A DNA stretch of 23,660 nucleotides from Lentisphaeria bacterium (GTDB lineage Bacteria > Verrucomicrobiota > Lentisphaeria > Victivallales > UBA1829). The notes under the pieces were generated by a model that made no database searches, had not been told where the DNA came from, and was given only the letters and a program-made list of their open reading frames with translations. Position 1 is the stretch's first letter. The number at the start of each line of letters is the position of its first letter. A program made the translations under genes and the position numbers. The stretch is taken from NCBI GenBank assembly GCA_003526375.1, contig DPDG01000049.1, forward strand, positions 599-24,258, in the 5' to 3' direction. Shown in pieces: positions 1 through 9,046 of the stretch.

Positions 1-51
1 CTGCGTAAAACGAAATTCCAACAGCAACTTTGCCTTTATGAAGTATCAGAA

Positions 52-771
52 ATGAAACTATCTAATAATGAAAGATTTGCAACTTTTCATCTGCTTCACA
101 GAATACAGATCATCGCCATTCTTGCCGGAATGCTTCTGCCTGTGCTGAACAGTGCCCGAGAGAAGTCAAAACAAATCTCCTGCCTGAACAATATGATGGC
201 ACTGGGCAAGGCAGGCATGTTCTACTGCGATGACTATAATGGATACACGGTTCCTTACGGGACCGGAGGAGGACGCCCCGGTTCCGGAGAATGGTATCGC
301 GGAGGCGGACGCGGCACCCTATGGCATTATTTAAAGCTTCCCGATGTAGACAACAGCGTTATCGGAGGAGTCGCATTTTCCCGCAGCGGCAAGAAAATCA
401 CGACAAAAATCAGTTGTCCATCCGCCTTCCCGGCTTCCGCTGCGACTCATTATTTCTATGGATTGAACGGGCAAATACAGAACTGCGTCAAGCTTGAACG
501 CTGCACAAAGCCATCGCGCAGCTGTTATTTCTCCGAATCCGCAGACACATATCCGCTTGTCAATTATCAGCAATCCGGCTCTTACCCGTTCGCGTGGAGG
601 CATAACAACGGCTGCATCGTGGTGTTCCTTGACGGACACGCGGAACACCGCAGATACGGAACGCTTCCCCTGACCTACTTTGGCAGTTCCGATGCAGGCT
701 GGCAAGCCACCTCATTCTGGCTTCCGGCGGACAGCGCACGCTGGAACCCCGTCTATGAAAACCAATGGTAA
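52..771 (+). CDS. Prepilin-like H-X9-DG family protein with eroded class III leader
   Basis: This is a member of the Lentisphaerota/Planctomycetes pseudopilin family: an N-terminal class III leader helix followed by a globular domain and the C-terminal H-X9-DG motif. The helix after the cleavage region is recognisable (IIAILAGMLLPVLNSAREK, from residue 20), as is the usual segment ending in DDYNGY. H184 followed nine residues later by DG at 194-195 gives an exact H-X9-DG match. The odd part is the leader: the normal FTLIELLVVIA aligns without gaps to FATFHLLHRIQ (residues 9-19), so the Glu needed for pilin processing and assembly is His, and charged residues sit in the helix. The ATG at 52 has no clear ribosome site and the frame stays open back to base 1, so the true start may lie outside the window. 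It is followed after 25 bp by the beta-helix gene. Family membership is fairly sure; whether it is still processed is doubtful. Confidence 0.8.
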   Translation: MKLSNNERFATFHLLHRIQIIAILAGMLLPVLNSAREKSKQISCLNNMMALGKAGMFYCDDYNGYTVPYGTGGGRPGSGEWYRGGGRGTLWHYLKLPDVDNSVIGGVAFSRSGKKITTKISCPSAFPASAATHYFYGLNGQIQNCVKLERCTKPSRSCYFSESADTYPLVNYQQSGSYPFAWRHNNGCIVVFLDGHAEHRRYGTLPLTYFGSSDAGWQATSFWLPADSARWNPVYENQW

Positions 772-796
772 CTGCAATATTCAGAAAGGAACAGAA

Positions 797-3778
797 ATGA
801 ATAAAAAACTGATCATGATATGGATGGCGTCCGTTCCGTTTTTCCTGCACGGGGCAGAATATACCGTTACACCTGCGGACTCGCTTCAGAAAGCGGTTCA
901 GGCATTGCGCCCGGGAGACACTCTGACCTTGCTTCCCGGGGTCTATCGCCAGGGAACCGTTGCAATCCGTTGCCGGGGGACACAGGAATCCCCTATTGTC
1001 ATTCAGGGCAAAGACAGAGAAAACACTCTTGTCACCGCATGGAAATCGCTGGACACGGTCACATGGGAGCCTGTTCCCGGAAAACCGTTTGTTTACCGTG
1101 CCGCCTGGGCAGAAGATACATACGGCATTTCCGATCTGGCAAACAAGCGGAACATGATGCCGGCGCCGGGAGCGGATGACATGGAACGGTTCCGGGGAAC
1201 ATATTTTTACGACAGAAAAGAACACTATCTCTACTGTCACAGTTTCACCGGATGCAAACCGGGAAAGGGGTTGAGGGCAACTGTCCGGAGCGGATACCTC
1301 TTTGAACTGAACACAGCGGAACATGTCGTAATCCGAAACTTGACGTTTTGCGGCTCGGCGCATGAAAATCCCCGGCTGTCGTCACTGGCGGTGGCAATCA
1401 GGACGATCCGGACACGAAACATTCTCGTGGAAAACTGTCATTTTCATTACAACTCCGGCGGCGTGGCATTTACGGCAAACAGCATCGGCTGCACAGCGCG
1501 GAACTGCTTCTTCCTCCGCAACGAAGCGCGCGGATACGGCGAGGCGGCACAACTCTTTTTCGGAGGCAAATCCAAGTATTGTCTTGCGGAAAATAACATT
1601 ATCGCCGATACGGAAGTCCACGGTCTGCGCTTCTATTCCGGTGCAGAACACTGTACCGCCAGAGGCAATATCATCGTCAATGCAAGGCTCGGACTTTACT
1701 ACAAAGCCTCCCGTCCCCCGCGTCTGGCAGAGCGGAATGTCGTACTGGGATGCAGTCTGTTAAATTACAGTGACCTCTCCGGAGGGCGTCCGATTACAGA
1801 CACGGCGAATACGTTCGAGGCGCCCTCGCGTGTTTATGACGACAATCCGTCCAACCTGATTTTCGGCAGCAAAAACAAACCGGTATTCTGCGCTCCGGAA
1901 TACTATGATTTCCGCCTGCAAAGACATGACGGAAATTCCGGGAGGGGAGCTTATCCCGGTTCCGCCCCGGTCGTTTACGTTGCCGTGGACGGCAGCGACA
2001 ATGCCGACGGCGGAAGCCGGAAAACCGCTTTCCGCACTTTCGCACGTGCGGCGCGCGAACTGCTGCCGGGCACAACACTTTATCTCGCGCCGGGAAATTA
2101 CGGTAATGTCAAGTGGAGTGGAAAGGAAGTAACAATCCGCGGTCTGGGAAGCAATCCGCATGTCGTATTCAAAAGTCTGGATATCTCCGGTTCACGGAAT
2201 ATCGAACTCGCCAATATCAAAGTGGATACGCTGAATTTGAAGCAGTGTGAAGACATCCGTTTGAAACGTGTTGCGGGAAGACGGATTGACGATTCCGCAA
2301 ATGCGGTGCTGTTCCGCTGTTCGTTTGACAATCTCAAAAATATCTATCATCCGGAATCCCCCTGGCTGGAGGGTCCGTTTGATCCGGAACCGTCCTCCCG
2401 TGCAACCGCCGTGCCTGCCGGACGCATCCGGACTTTCGGAGACAGAGCGACCGTGCGCTGGGAACTGCCCGGCTTTTCGACAGATGCCATCCGGAAACGT
2501 GACGAATGGTGGGCTCCGATTCCGGTTTCTTCGTTTCTGGAATACGGGACCACGCCGGAAATGACGCAAAGGGCATACTCCACAGGCGAACTGTTTCACA
2601 GAGTCAATCTGTATGGACTGACAAGCGGCAAAGACTACTATGCGCGGATTGTCATTCCGGAAGAACCGCTGCTGTATGAAAACGGGATCGGAATCCGGAA
2701 AGTCAACGGAAACGTTGCCAGAGGAGAAATTTTCCGTTTCACGGTTCCGCCATACTCTGCCGCGCACCGGAAACTCTTTGTCGCCCAGAATGGTTCCGAT
2801 GCGGCGGACGGCAGCGAAAAAAGACCATGGCGCACGCTGGCAAAAGCGGCAGCCGAGGCGAGACCGGGAGATACGGTCTTCATCCGCCCCGGAATCTATC
2901 ATCAGTCTCTGGTTCCGGAAAATCCGGGACGCCCCGGTGCGCCGATCACCTTTCGCGCGGAAATCCCCGGAACGGTGATTCTCGACGGTTCCAACTATCT
3001 GCGCCCCGGAGGGATCTGCATACAGAATCTGGAATACATCAATTTGAGCGGTTTTGTACTGCGTCATTTTGCCAACAAGCAGTATTCCTGCCGGGGCGGC
3101 ATGGATTTTGGAATGATTCAGTTGCGGGACTCGCGGCATATCAGCCTCTCGCAATGTGTGCTGGATGGGAACGGAACCTATCAGAATCCGCTGGTAATTG
3201 TGAATTGTCACAATATATCCGTCACGGACAATGTACTTCTTTCCGGAGTAACCTCCATCAGCGGCGCTTACAACGGCAACCTTGCGATCTTCCGGAACAC
3301 CTCCTACGTTCCGCTGATCCGGCATATTTCCCTTCAAAAAGAGCGTAAAGATGCCAAGGTTACAATCCGTAAAAACCTGTTTGTCGCTCTGATACGCGCC
3401 AAAACGCTCGCCCGTACGGCACGTATAGTATTGAATCCACGGCAGGGGAACTATGATCTGGATGATAATCTCTGGTATTTTTCGCCGGAGGATCCATGGC
3501 GTTACTGCGGCGGCGAAGGAGATGCGCCCAGCCTGGACAGTATGGCAGGCTTGAAAAGATTCCACGCAAAGACCGGGCTTGGGAAAAATGACAGATTCAT
3601 CACCGATATTACTTTCAAAGGACATCATTTTATTGATCCGATGAAGACAAAGGAATATGCAGAAACTCTGGAAAACCTTACAGAAGGTCCCTTGAGTGTG
3701 AAGACCTTTGAACTGTCCGGATTCCCCGGCTACGGGGCATGTCCTGCGGAAACAACAGCAAACGGCGGAAAGAAATGA
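797..3778 (+). CDS. Secreted right-handed beta-helix (DUF1565/pectate-lyase-like) protein, 993 aa
   Basis: Probably an extracytoplasmic polysaccharide-binding or -cleaving protein. The start at 797 is chosen because AGAAAGGA precedes it and it begins with a signal peptide (basic MNKK, a hydrophobic run, then cleavage near HGA at residues 18-20); the longer in-frame start at 680 would overlap the pilin gene. The same opening unit occurs three times: a segment ending in RPGDTLTLLPGVY near residues 22-55, GSDNADGG...APGNYG near 393-430 and GSDAADGS...RPGIY near 659-700, each followed by Asn-rich beta-helix rungs. Residues about 538-652 look like a fibronectin-III or purple-acid-phosphatase-like beta-sandwich (ending LTSGKDYYARIVI...). 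DUF1565 and chondroitinase B/pectate-lyase-like folds share this pattern. No catalytic site can be assigned by eye, so lyase, hydrolase or pure binding roles all remain possible. It lies between a pilin-like gene and an oxidoreductase, probably in one operon. Confidence 0.85.
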   Translation: MNKKLIMIWMASVPFFLHGAEYTVTPADSLQKAVQALRPGDTLTLLPGVYRQGTVAIRCRGTQESPIVIQGKDRENTLVTAWKSLDTVTWEPVPGKPFVYRAAWAEDTYGISDLANKRNMMPAPGADDMERFRGTYFYDRKEHYLYCHSFTGCKPGKGLRATVRSGYLFELNTAEHVVIRNLTFCGSAHENPRLSSLAVAIRTIRTRNILVENCHFHYNSGGVAFTANSIGCTARNCFFLRNEARGYGEAAQLFFGGKSKYCLAENNIIADTEVHGLRFYSGAEHCTARGNIIVNARLGLYYKASRPPRLAERNVVLGCSLLNYSDLSGGRPITDTANTFEAPSRVYDDNPSNLIFGSKNKPVFCAPEYYDFRLQRHDGNSGRGAYPGSAPVVYVAVDGSDNADGGSRKTAFRTFARAARELLPGTTLYLAPGNYGNVKWSGKEVTIRGLGSNPHVVFKSLDISGSRNIELANIKVDTLNLKQCEDIRLKRVAGRRIDDSANAVLFRCSFDNLKNIYHPESPWLEGPFDPEPSSRATAVPAGRIRTFGDRATVRWELPGFSTDAIRKRDEWWAPIPVSSFLEYGTTPEMTQRAYSTGELFHRVNLYGLTSGKDYYARIVIPEEPLLYENGIGIRKVNGNVARGEIFRFTVPPYSAAHRKLFVAQNGSDAADGSEKRPWRTLAKAAAEARPGDTVFIRPGIYHQSLVPENPGRPGAPITFRAEIPGTVILDGSNYLRPGGICIQNLEYINLSGFVLRHFANKQYSCRGGMDFGMIQLRDSRHISLSQCVLDGNGTYQNPLVIVNCHNISVTDNVLLSGVTSISGAYNGNLAIFRNTSYVPLIRHISLQKERKDAKVTIRKNLFVALIRAKTLARTARIVLNPRQGNYDLDDNLWYFSPEDPWRYCGGEGDAPSLDSMAGLKRFHAKTGLGKNDRFITDITFKGHHFIDPMKTKEYAETLENLTEGPLSVKTFELSGFPGYGACPAETTANGGKK

Positions 3779-3842
3779 TCCGAATCTCTCCGAGATGGGA
3801 ATCCGCCTCCGGGAAAATAGTTTTCAGGCGGAAGGAGACACC

Positions 3843-5012
3843 ATGCTGAATGTTGTTCTGATCGGCGTATCCGGATTCGGAGACGTTCATTATCGTGATC
3901 TGCTGCGTTGGCATCATGCGGGGAAACTCAACTTCGCCGCAGCAGCGGTCATCGACAAAGCGAATCAGCGGGAAAAATGCGCGGAAATGGAAGCGCTTGG
4001 AATCCGTATATATGATGATTACCGTCATATGCTTGCTGCGGAACAAGCAGACTTGTGCTGTATTCCGACCGGTATCGCCATGCATGCGCCGATGTCAATC
4101 GCGGCAATGCGCGCAGGAATGAATGTTCTGGTGGAAAAACCGGCAGCGGCAGTCATGTCGGATGTCGAAGCAATCCGGGAAGCGGAAAAACAGACCGGAC
4201 GTTTCACTGCTGTGGCGTTCCAGGATCTCTACCGTCCGGAGATCCTGCATTTGAAGCGTCTGATACTGAACGGCATGATCGGAGAAATAACACGCATAAC
4301 CGCCTGCGCCTCCTCCACTTCCGGCGACTCTTACTATCGGCGCAACAACTGGGCGGGAAAATTGTACTGCGACGGAATGCCGATTTTCGACTCTCCGTTC
4401 ATGAACAGCAATGCCCATCAGTTGAATCTCGCCTTTTTCCTTTGCGGAACATCTTTTGATACGTCCATCGGAATCCGCTCCGTTTCGGGAGAACTCTACC
4501 GCACTCAAAAGATCGAATCATTCGATACCGGTGCGGTCCATGCCACAGCGGAAAACGGAATTGATTTTTTCTTCATTCTCAGCAAATCCGCGGAAACGCC
4601 CCTTCCCTGCCGGATCACTCTCAGCGGAACCGGAGGCAGAATATCCATTTCGCAAAGGGAAATCAATCTGCCGGACGGCAATGTGATCCCCATGGAACAG
4701 GATCCCATAAAAATCCGCGACAATATTCTACGGAATCTGCTCGACAGCATAAACTCTGTTCCGGGAAGTTTCCTTGTCAACATGAACATTGCAGGCGCCC
4801 ATGTACACTGTATTGAACTGCTGCATCAGACAATCCCCATCAGCACGGTCAATCCGGAATATATCGGTTCGCGCAAATTGCCGGATAACAGGACCATCAC
4901 CTTCATCCGGGGAATTAATGAAATCATAAGACGATGCGCTTCAAAGCATACCATGCCAAGTGCCGAAGCACCGGCGCTGTTTCATGAAATCACAGAGAGA
5001 ACGGTCCCGTAG
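3843..5012 (+). CDS. Gfo/Idh/MocA family NAD(P)-dependent oxidoreductase, 389 aa
   Basis: A cytoplasmic dehydrogenase of the Gfo/Idh/MocA family, which oxidises or reduces sugars, inositols and related cyclic polyols. The N-terminal Rossmann fold carries GVSGFGDVH (residues 8-16) in place of the usual GxGxxG run, and the hallmark EKP motif is at 98-100. The C-terminal part has the family's active-site histidine in SNAHQLNLAF (H192). Length is normal for the family. The start at 3843 has an excellent GGAAGGAG site; a longer in-frame start at 3708 would overlap the beta-helix gene by 71 bp. The 64-bp gap to that gene and the shared strand suggest one transcript, with the enzyme acting on a sugar released by the secreted protein. 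The substrate cannot be named from sequence. Confidence 0.88.
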   Translation: MLNVVLIGVSGFGDVHYRDLLRWHHAGKLNFAAAAVIDKANQREKCAEMEALGIRIYDDYRHMLAAEQADLCCIPTGIAMHAPMSIAAMRAGMNVLVEKPAAAVMSDVEAIREAEKQTGRFTAVAFQDLYRPEILHLKRLILNGMIGEITRITACASSTSGDSYYRRNNWAGKLYCDGMPIFDSPFMNSNAHQLNLAFFLCGTSFDTSIGIRSVSGELYRTQKIESFDTGAVHATAENGIDFFFILSKSAETPLPCRITLSGTGGRISISQREINLPDGNVIPMEQDPIKIRDNILRNLLDSINSVPGSFLVNMNIAGAHVHCIELLHQTIPISTVNPEYIGSRKLPDNRTITFIRGINEIIRRCASKHTMPSAEAPALFHEITERTVP

Positions 5013-5330
5013 AAGCAGAAGGACAGATGAGCAGCCCCGGTGCAGAACACCACACCCGGAAACCGTTTTTTTGAGAAATTCTCAGATGAACCGAGATAAA
5101 ACTATCTCCCCCGCATCGCGGCGCAAACAGCTTCTCCTTTCAGCGACATGATCTGCCGGCGCAGAAAGGAAGGAAACTCCCCCGGCACGGGACTGCCTGA
5201 CAGCAAAAATTCAACGTCATCCCCGGTGTTTCGGCTGATATTTTATTTTTCTACTCTTGAAATTGCCGCAGGGATCAATATAATTAAGTATTCAGCCGAT
5301 GATTTATAATCGTTTTACTTCGAGGTTGCA
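5013..5330 (+). other. 318-bp intergenic region with weak terminator-like end and regulator promoter
   Basis: No convincing gene is present here. Near 5037-5072 a short GGTG/CACC hairpin with a GC-rich flank is followed by a run of seven T, a weak candidate terminator for the upstream operon. A small palindrome GAGAAATTCTC lies at 5073-5083. The 3' half becomes AT-rich and holds the promoter of the GntR-type gene. Confidence 0.4.
5257..5284 (+). promoter_or_regulatory. Sigma70-type promoter of the GntR-LacI regulator
   Basis: TTGAAA at 5257-5262 and a perfect TATAAT at 5279-5284 are separated by 16 bp. The predicted transcript start is about 40 bp upstream of the ATG at 5331. Confidence 0.65.
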
Positions 5331-6401
5331 ATGCACGCATATGACTTGGTATCGGAAACGATCCGCAAACAAATCAAGCTCGGGAAATATCAGCCGGGAA
5401 TGAAACTGCCCAAAGAGATCGAGCTTGCCGACAGGATGGGGGTTTCGCGCAAAACCCTGCGAACGGCTCTGGAGGAACTGGAAGCCGCCGGACTGATCAT
5501 TCGCCGGAAACACGCAGGCACAATCATCGCAGACGATGCACAGGAACGGGTCGACGCTCCCATCACCATCGGAATTGCGCTTCCGATGGACGCCAATATT
5601 TCCCTGGCTTCAATATATGGTCCGGGAACCGAAGACGGCAGCATGGAAAGCCAGCTTCTCATCCGGCGTTTGTTAAAAGAAAAGTTCATGCTCAATTTGT
5701 TTTACAGCGACTGGGGCGGGGAACTGCACTCCTACGACGGAGTCATAGTGCTTTCTCCAATGGACTGCATTCCGCTGCTGGAACGTCTTGCGGAAATGCG
5801 CAAACCGCACATCACACTGGAAACCCATTATGACTGTCCGGGAGTCAACACCGTTATGGGAGACGATGAGGAAGCGACAAGAATCTGTGTGAGCGAACTG
5901 GCAGAGCTCGGTCACCGTAAAATCGCTTTCATCGGCGGCAGGCTTGGCCCTCCCGGACGCAAAACCGGTTTCCGGCGCAGGACAAATGAGTTTTGCCGCG
6001 CCTGCCGGGAACACGGACTGGAAACTAAGCCGGAATGGATTTTCAACGAGGAACATCTTTCCGGCGAACCGGCGCTTTCCCTCCGTGAACAACTTGCAGA
6101 TTACGCGGCAAGGACACACGAATGTACCGCCGTCGTATGCGGAAATGGAATCTCCGTTCTGGAGCTGGAAAAATACCGTGTGGCGTCTTCCGCATTTCCG
6201 AAACAGGAATTGCGCTGTATCGATCTGCGCCCATTCAACTGCACGGAACAGGAAATCGCCTTTCTTTCGCAGTTCAAGGGATTCTACCGGCCCAGGCAGC
6301 AGGTTGCAGACACGGCTTATGAAAAATTGTATGCATGGCTGGGCAATCCGTCATATCGCCCCCGGTGTTTTCTTGTGCCTTACCGGAAAAATACGGAATG
6401 A
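5331..6401 (+). CDS. GntR-family winged-helix regulator with LacI-type sugar-binding domain, 356 aa
   Basis: A one-component transcription factor. Residues 1-70 form a GntR winged helix-turn-helix (the region with LPKEIELADRMGVSRKTLR, then the wing ending HAGTII). The rest is a periplasmic-binding-protein-like effector domain with the typical segment ELAELGHRKIAFIGG, followed by an R-rich stretch matching the GF..R motif of LacI-type domains. This GntR plus LacI-effector arrangement is known from AraR-type regulators. It probably binds a sugar ligand and controls the adjacent upstream operon (pilin, beta-helix protein, oxidoreductase), but no operator was identified. The ribosome site before 5331 is weak (CGAGG). 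Regulated sugar and mode of action are unknown. Confidence 0.88.
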   Translation: MHAYDLVSETIRKQIKLGKYQPGMKLPKEIELADRMGVSRKTLRTALEELEAAGLIIRRKHAGTIIADDAQERVDAPITIGIALPMDANISLASIYGPGTEDGSMESQLLIRRLLKEKFMLNLFYSDWGGELHSYDGVIVLSPMDCIPLLERLAEMRKPHITLETHYDCPGVNTVMGDDEEATRICVSELAELGHRKIAFIGGRLGPPGRKTGFRRRTNEFCRACREHGLETKPEWIFNEEHLSGEPALSLREQLADYAARTHECTAVVCGNGISVLELEKYRVASSAFPKQELRCIDLRPFNCTEQEIAFLSQFKGFYRPRQQVADTAYEKLYAWLGNPSYRPRCFLVPYRKNTE

Positions 6402-6487
6402 TATGGGAAAAGCACAGCGCTGCAAAGAACTTTTCCCTGATCCGGAACCCTCTTTTTGAAAAAATTCACTTTTCCTTGTGTTTGAAC

Positions 6488-6515
6488 TTGAAATCCGGAA
6501 AGCGGGGTTTATGTT
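6488..6515 (+). promoter_or_regulatory. Candidate sigma70 promoter of the hibernation-factor gene
   Basis: TTGAAA at 6488-6493 is followed after 16 bp by TATGTT at 6510-6515, 30 bp before the start codon. The -10 box matches the consensus at four of six positions. Confidence 0.4.
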
Positions 6516-6545
6516 TAGACAGCACTCGAAAAAGGAGGTGTAGCT

Positions 6546-6905
6546 ATGGAAATCACAGTTAGCGGAAGACATTTCGATGTCACAGAACAAATCAGGCAGA
6601 AGGTCATTGACGCTCTTACAGCAGATTTTGCGGACCTGCCGCTGAAAATTATTTCGGCAACTGCGGTCCTGGATGTCCAGGGCAACAGGGCAATCGCAGA
6701 TATCGTTGTAAACATCAAGAATCTCACTGCCAAGGCGCAAGTCGAAGATTTCGATCTCTACAAGGCGATTGACGCCGCCGTCCTCAAAGCCGCCACACAG
6801 GCGCGCAAATATCTGGACAAGCGGCAGCATCACAAGAACGGCGAAACTCTCGTCGAACTTGAAATGAAAAATGCAGAAAAGGCAAAAGCCGTTTCCGAAG
6901 AATAA
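6546..6905 (+). CDS. hpf: Short ribosome hibernation-promoting factor (HPF/RaiA family), 119 aa
   Basis: A small cytoplasmic protein of the HPF/YfiA/RaiA family, which binds the 30S decoding site and inactivates or dimerises ribosomes in stationary phase. The sequence shows the family opening (MEITVSGRHFDVTEQIRQKV), the middle strand DVQGNRAIADIVVN and the helix DLYKAIDAAVLKAATQARKYLDK, whose basic end contacts rRNA. The length fits short HPF, with no long-form dimerisation domain. The start has a near-perfect Shine-Dalgarno, GGAGGTG at 6534-6540, suggesting high expression, and a strong terminator follows. The gene stands alone between the regulator and the convergent glycosidase operon. Confidence 0.92.
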   Translation: MEITVSGRHFDVTEQIRQKVIDALTADFADLPLKIISATAVLDVQGNRAIADIVVNIKNLTAKAQVEDFDLYKAIDAAVLKAATQARKYLDKRQHHKNGETLVELEMKNAEKAKAVSEE

Positions 6906-6920
6906 GTTTTCATTAGCGGA

Positions 6921-6954
6921 AGCCCCGGAATGACATCGTTCCGGGGCTTTTTTT
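6921..6954 (+). terminator. Rho-independent terminator after hpf
   Basis: AGCCCCGGAA at 6921-6930 pairs perfectly with TTCCGGGGCT at 6939-6948 around an 8-nt loop, followed by a run of T to 6954. It also separates hpf from the convergent operon ending at 7065. Confidence 0.92.
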
Positions 6955-7064
6955 CATGTTTCATGCCGGAAACGCCATCCCAAACCGGAATGAGCGGCTC
7001 CGATGCAAAGCATGATGCGAAACACCAACGGTCAAACCAGCTTTCCGAATGCAAGACAAGCAAA

Positions 7065-7943
7065 TCATCCGGTCAGTCCGTCAAGCGGCAGGGGAGCAAC
7101 GGGCATGGCCGCGGCGGCGGAAGCTTCGGCATCGGTCTTTGCCGGAAAAGCCTCAACATTTTCCGACTCGAAACAGCGCAGTATGACGGTATAAACCGGC
7201 GACTGCCATCCGGCGGGGACATGCCCCGGTACTTTTGCCATCATGTAAAACTTATGGTAAGCTTTCGGCACTTCCCAGATACACGCCTTTCTTACCGCGC
7301 CTTCTATGACCGTCGGATAATAAAGCAGTACGCCGGTCTTCTTCTCCGCATTGTATTGCGCCACATATTTGACATTTGAATTGATATGCCATGCAACGCG
7401 TTCCCCGGTGAATTTCCCGGAAATCCGCCCGCCCCTGCCGGTCCGGGCAAAATAATCCGTGGTCTTCTTATCGAAACAGAAGATATGCGCATAGAAAAGC
7501 TGGAATTTCTGATCCGCCTGCGCGACGAACCGTTTCGTCTCAATCAATCCTTCCGGCGTCAGCTCCAGACGGACCCGGAACAGAAGATTGTCGAATACGG
7601 AAATTTTTTCCACAATGACCCGTTCTCCCCGTATGACCTTTTCCGCCTTTGGATCGACCTTCCTGCCGTCGCAGACGGCAATCACGGACTTTACATCTTC
7701 AACGCCCCCTTCGGTATGCCCCGCGCCGATGTATTTTCCGGGTGCGGGGATGACGATTGCTCCATAGTAACCGGTTGCCGTACCGATCATATATCCTTTC
7801 CATTCAATACTGCGGATCGTATGTTTGTATTTCGGCGAGATGCATATTCTGTAATCACCCGATACAAGAGTGTAATCGCCCGCGGCATGAACCGTTCCGA
7901 CAAATCCAAGTATGCACAACATGAAGAAACATATTTTTCCCAT
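7065..7943 (-). CDS. Secreted protein, stand-alone paralogue of the N-terminal domain of the 999-aa protein
   Basis: A 292-aa predicted secreted protein of no named family that I recognise. It starts at 7943 with GGAAGGA upstream and a signal peptide (MGKICFFMLCILGFVG to about VHA). Its mature part resembles residues about 30-255 of the 999-aa protein two genes upstream: both begin with SGDY strands, share an L.LTP.GLI segment, and end with the same block, here VRKACIWEVPKAYHKF followed by WQSPVYTVILRCF, versus VRKHAIWDHKTYHKY and YRSPVYTMEFRAF. The tail is low-complexity (Ala/Pro). It is the last gene of the operon, 2 bp after the DUF4434-like gene. It may be a carbohydrate-binding or accessory beta-sandwich; no catalytic motif is visible. 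Confidence 0.75.
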   Translation of the reverse strand: MGKICFFMLCILGFVGTVHAAGDYTLVSGDYRICISPKYKHTIRSIEWKGYMIGTATGYYGAIVIPAPGKYIGAGHTEGGVEDVKSVIAVCDGRKVDPKAEKVIRGERVIVEKISVFDNLLFRVRLELTPEGLIETKRFVAQADQKFQLFYAHIFCFDKKTTDYFARTGRGGRISGKFTGERVAWHINSNVKYVAQYNAEKKTGVLLYYPTVIEGAVRKACIWEVPKAYHKFYMMAKVPGHVPAGWQSPVYTVILRCFESENVEAFPAKTDAEASAAAAMPVAPLPLDGLTG

Positions 7944-7945
7944 AT

Positions 7946-9046
7946 TCAAATCCTTCCGTCTGAACTCAAGTGTTTCCCGAAGACTCCGGCGACGAATTCC
8001 TTTCCCGCCGGATGCAGTCCGAGATCGGCATAATAGAGCAGTTCCCATGTGATGAGTTTTTTCACAAACGGCTCTGCATTTGCCATTTGCCGCAGGACAC
8101 GCTCCGGCCCGGCGGCGCGGCGGGAATTCTCATCGTTGTAAGGGGCACAGCATTCAAAGCATTCGACATTCGACCAGTGTTCCATGCCGAACCGCTCCGT
8201 TATTTCATGCCATATTTTCAGAGCCTCGACCTGATGAGGCATGGTGATACAACCGCATCCGATGGAATCCTGCGGTGCAAGAATGTCAGGGTGCGCACCG
8301 GAAAAGACATTGCTCCAGCTTGCCGCCATATCGCCCATTCTGCCGGGATAATATATCGTCGCCGGAGACATCATGATCTTCAGTGAGGGGTCTATGGACC
8401 GTATCTCAGAAAAGATGCGCTCGTAAAGACAGGAAAGCCCTTTTTCGAGTTCAGGATTGCGTTCGCCGGCATATGCGGATTCCGGCGCGAAATAGAACCC
8501 CTTGAACAGCCTGCGGTAACGCATCAGCTCGCGGTAGCATGCCATCTGCCGTTCGGTTTCCTGACGGATCGTCCCGGTTTCGAGCTTCCGGCGCCAGCAG
8601 GTGACGGAACCATATCCTCCGAGATAAAAATCAAGTCCAAGCTCCGCCGCGGCTTCCAGAGCCGGTTCCAACACGTTCCACGTCTTGAAGTCCCTGAAAT
8701 ATTCCGACGGATAGTAACATTCTTTCAATTCATTCCACAGCGAAGCCTGGAAAATAACGGTATCAATTCCCAACACCTTGAGCTGAGAAAGTTTGCGCCT
8801 CCAGTCCGCAGGCGAATAGCGGAACGCCTCCGCGCCTTTGTAATTCGGCGGATGCGCATAGATAAAGCTTCCGGTGACAGGCATTTCCGGCATTTTCGCA
8901 TCGGGTTCGTTTCCGGCAGCGCGATTCGCCTCCTCCCTGAGACGCCGCCGCTCCCGCGCTCCGGGTGTTTCGCGCCACCCTTCCGGCGGCAGAAACACTT
9001 TGTAATCGCCGAGGTCCTTGATCGAATAAAGATCTGTCATTTTCAT
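7946..9046 (-). CDS. DUF4434-like TIM-barrel glycosidase-type protein, 366 aa
   Basis: A putative glycoside hydrolase-like (beta/alpha)8 barrel of the DUF4434 type. Visible marks are LKVLGIDTVIFQASLW (residues 89-104), GLDFYLGGYGS (137-147), FKGFYFAPES with E189 at the end of a strand, PDILAPQDSIG (253-263, with D260) and WSNVECFE (291-298, with E295). Family members have acidic residues in these strands, so E189, D260 and E295 are candidate active-site residues; this is inference. There is no signal peptide, unlike both neighbours, so it may act in the cytoplasm on imported products or be exported another way. Its ATG overlaps the TGA of the upstream gene by 4 bp (ATGA), and the next gene follows after 2 bp, so translation is probably coupled. 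Confidence 0.78.
   Translation of the reverse strand: MKMTDLYSIKDLGDYKVFLPPEGWRETPGARERRRLREEANRAAGNEPDAKMPEMPVTGSFIYAHPPNYKGAEAFRYSPADWRRKLSQLKVLGIDTVIFQASLWNELKECYYPSEYFRDFKTWNVLEPALEAAAELGLDFYLGGYGSVTCWRRKLETGTIRQETERQMACYRELMRYRRLFKGFYFAPESAYAGERNPELEKGLSCLYERIFSEIRSIDPSLKIMMSPATIYYPGRMGDMAASWSNVFSGAHPDILAPQDSIGCGCITMPHQVEALKIWHEITERFGMEHWSNVECFECCAPYNDENSRRAAGPERVLRQMANAEPFVKKLITWELLYYADLGLHPAGKEFVAGVFGKHLSSDGRI

Noticed and set aside
560..1363. 267-codon minus-strand frame across the pilin/beta-helix junction
   Set aside because: It is antisense to two supported genes and has no motif or plausible start.
2192..3628. 478-codon minus-strand frame opposite the beta-helix gene
   Set aside because: The plus strand has a clear signal peptide and repeated modules; the minus translation resembles no protein family.
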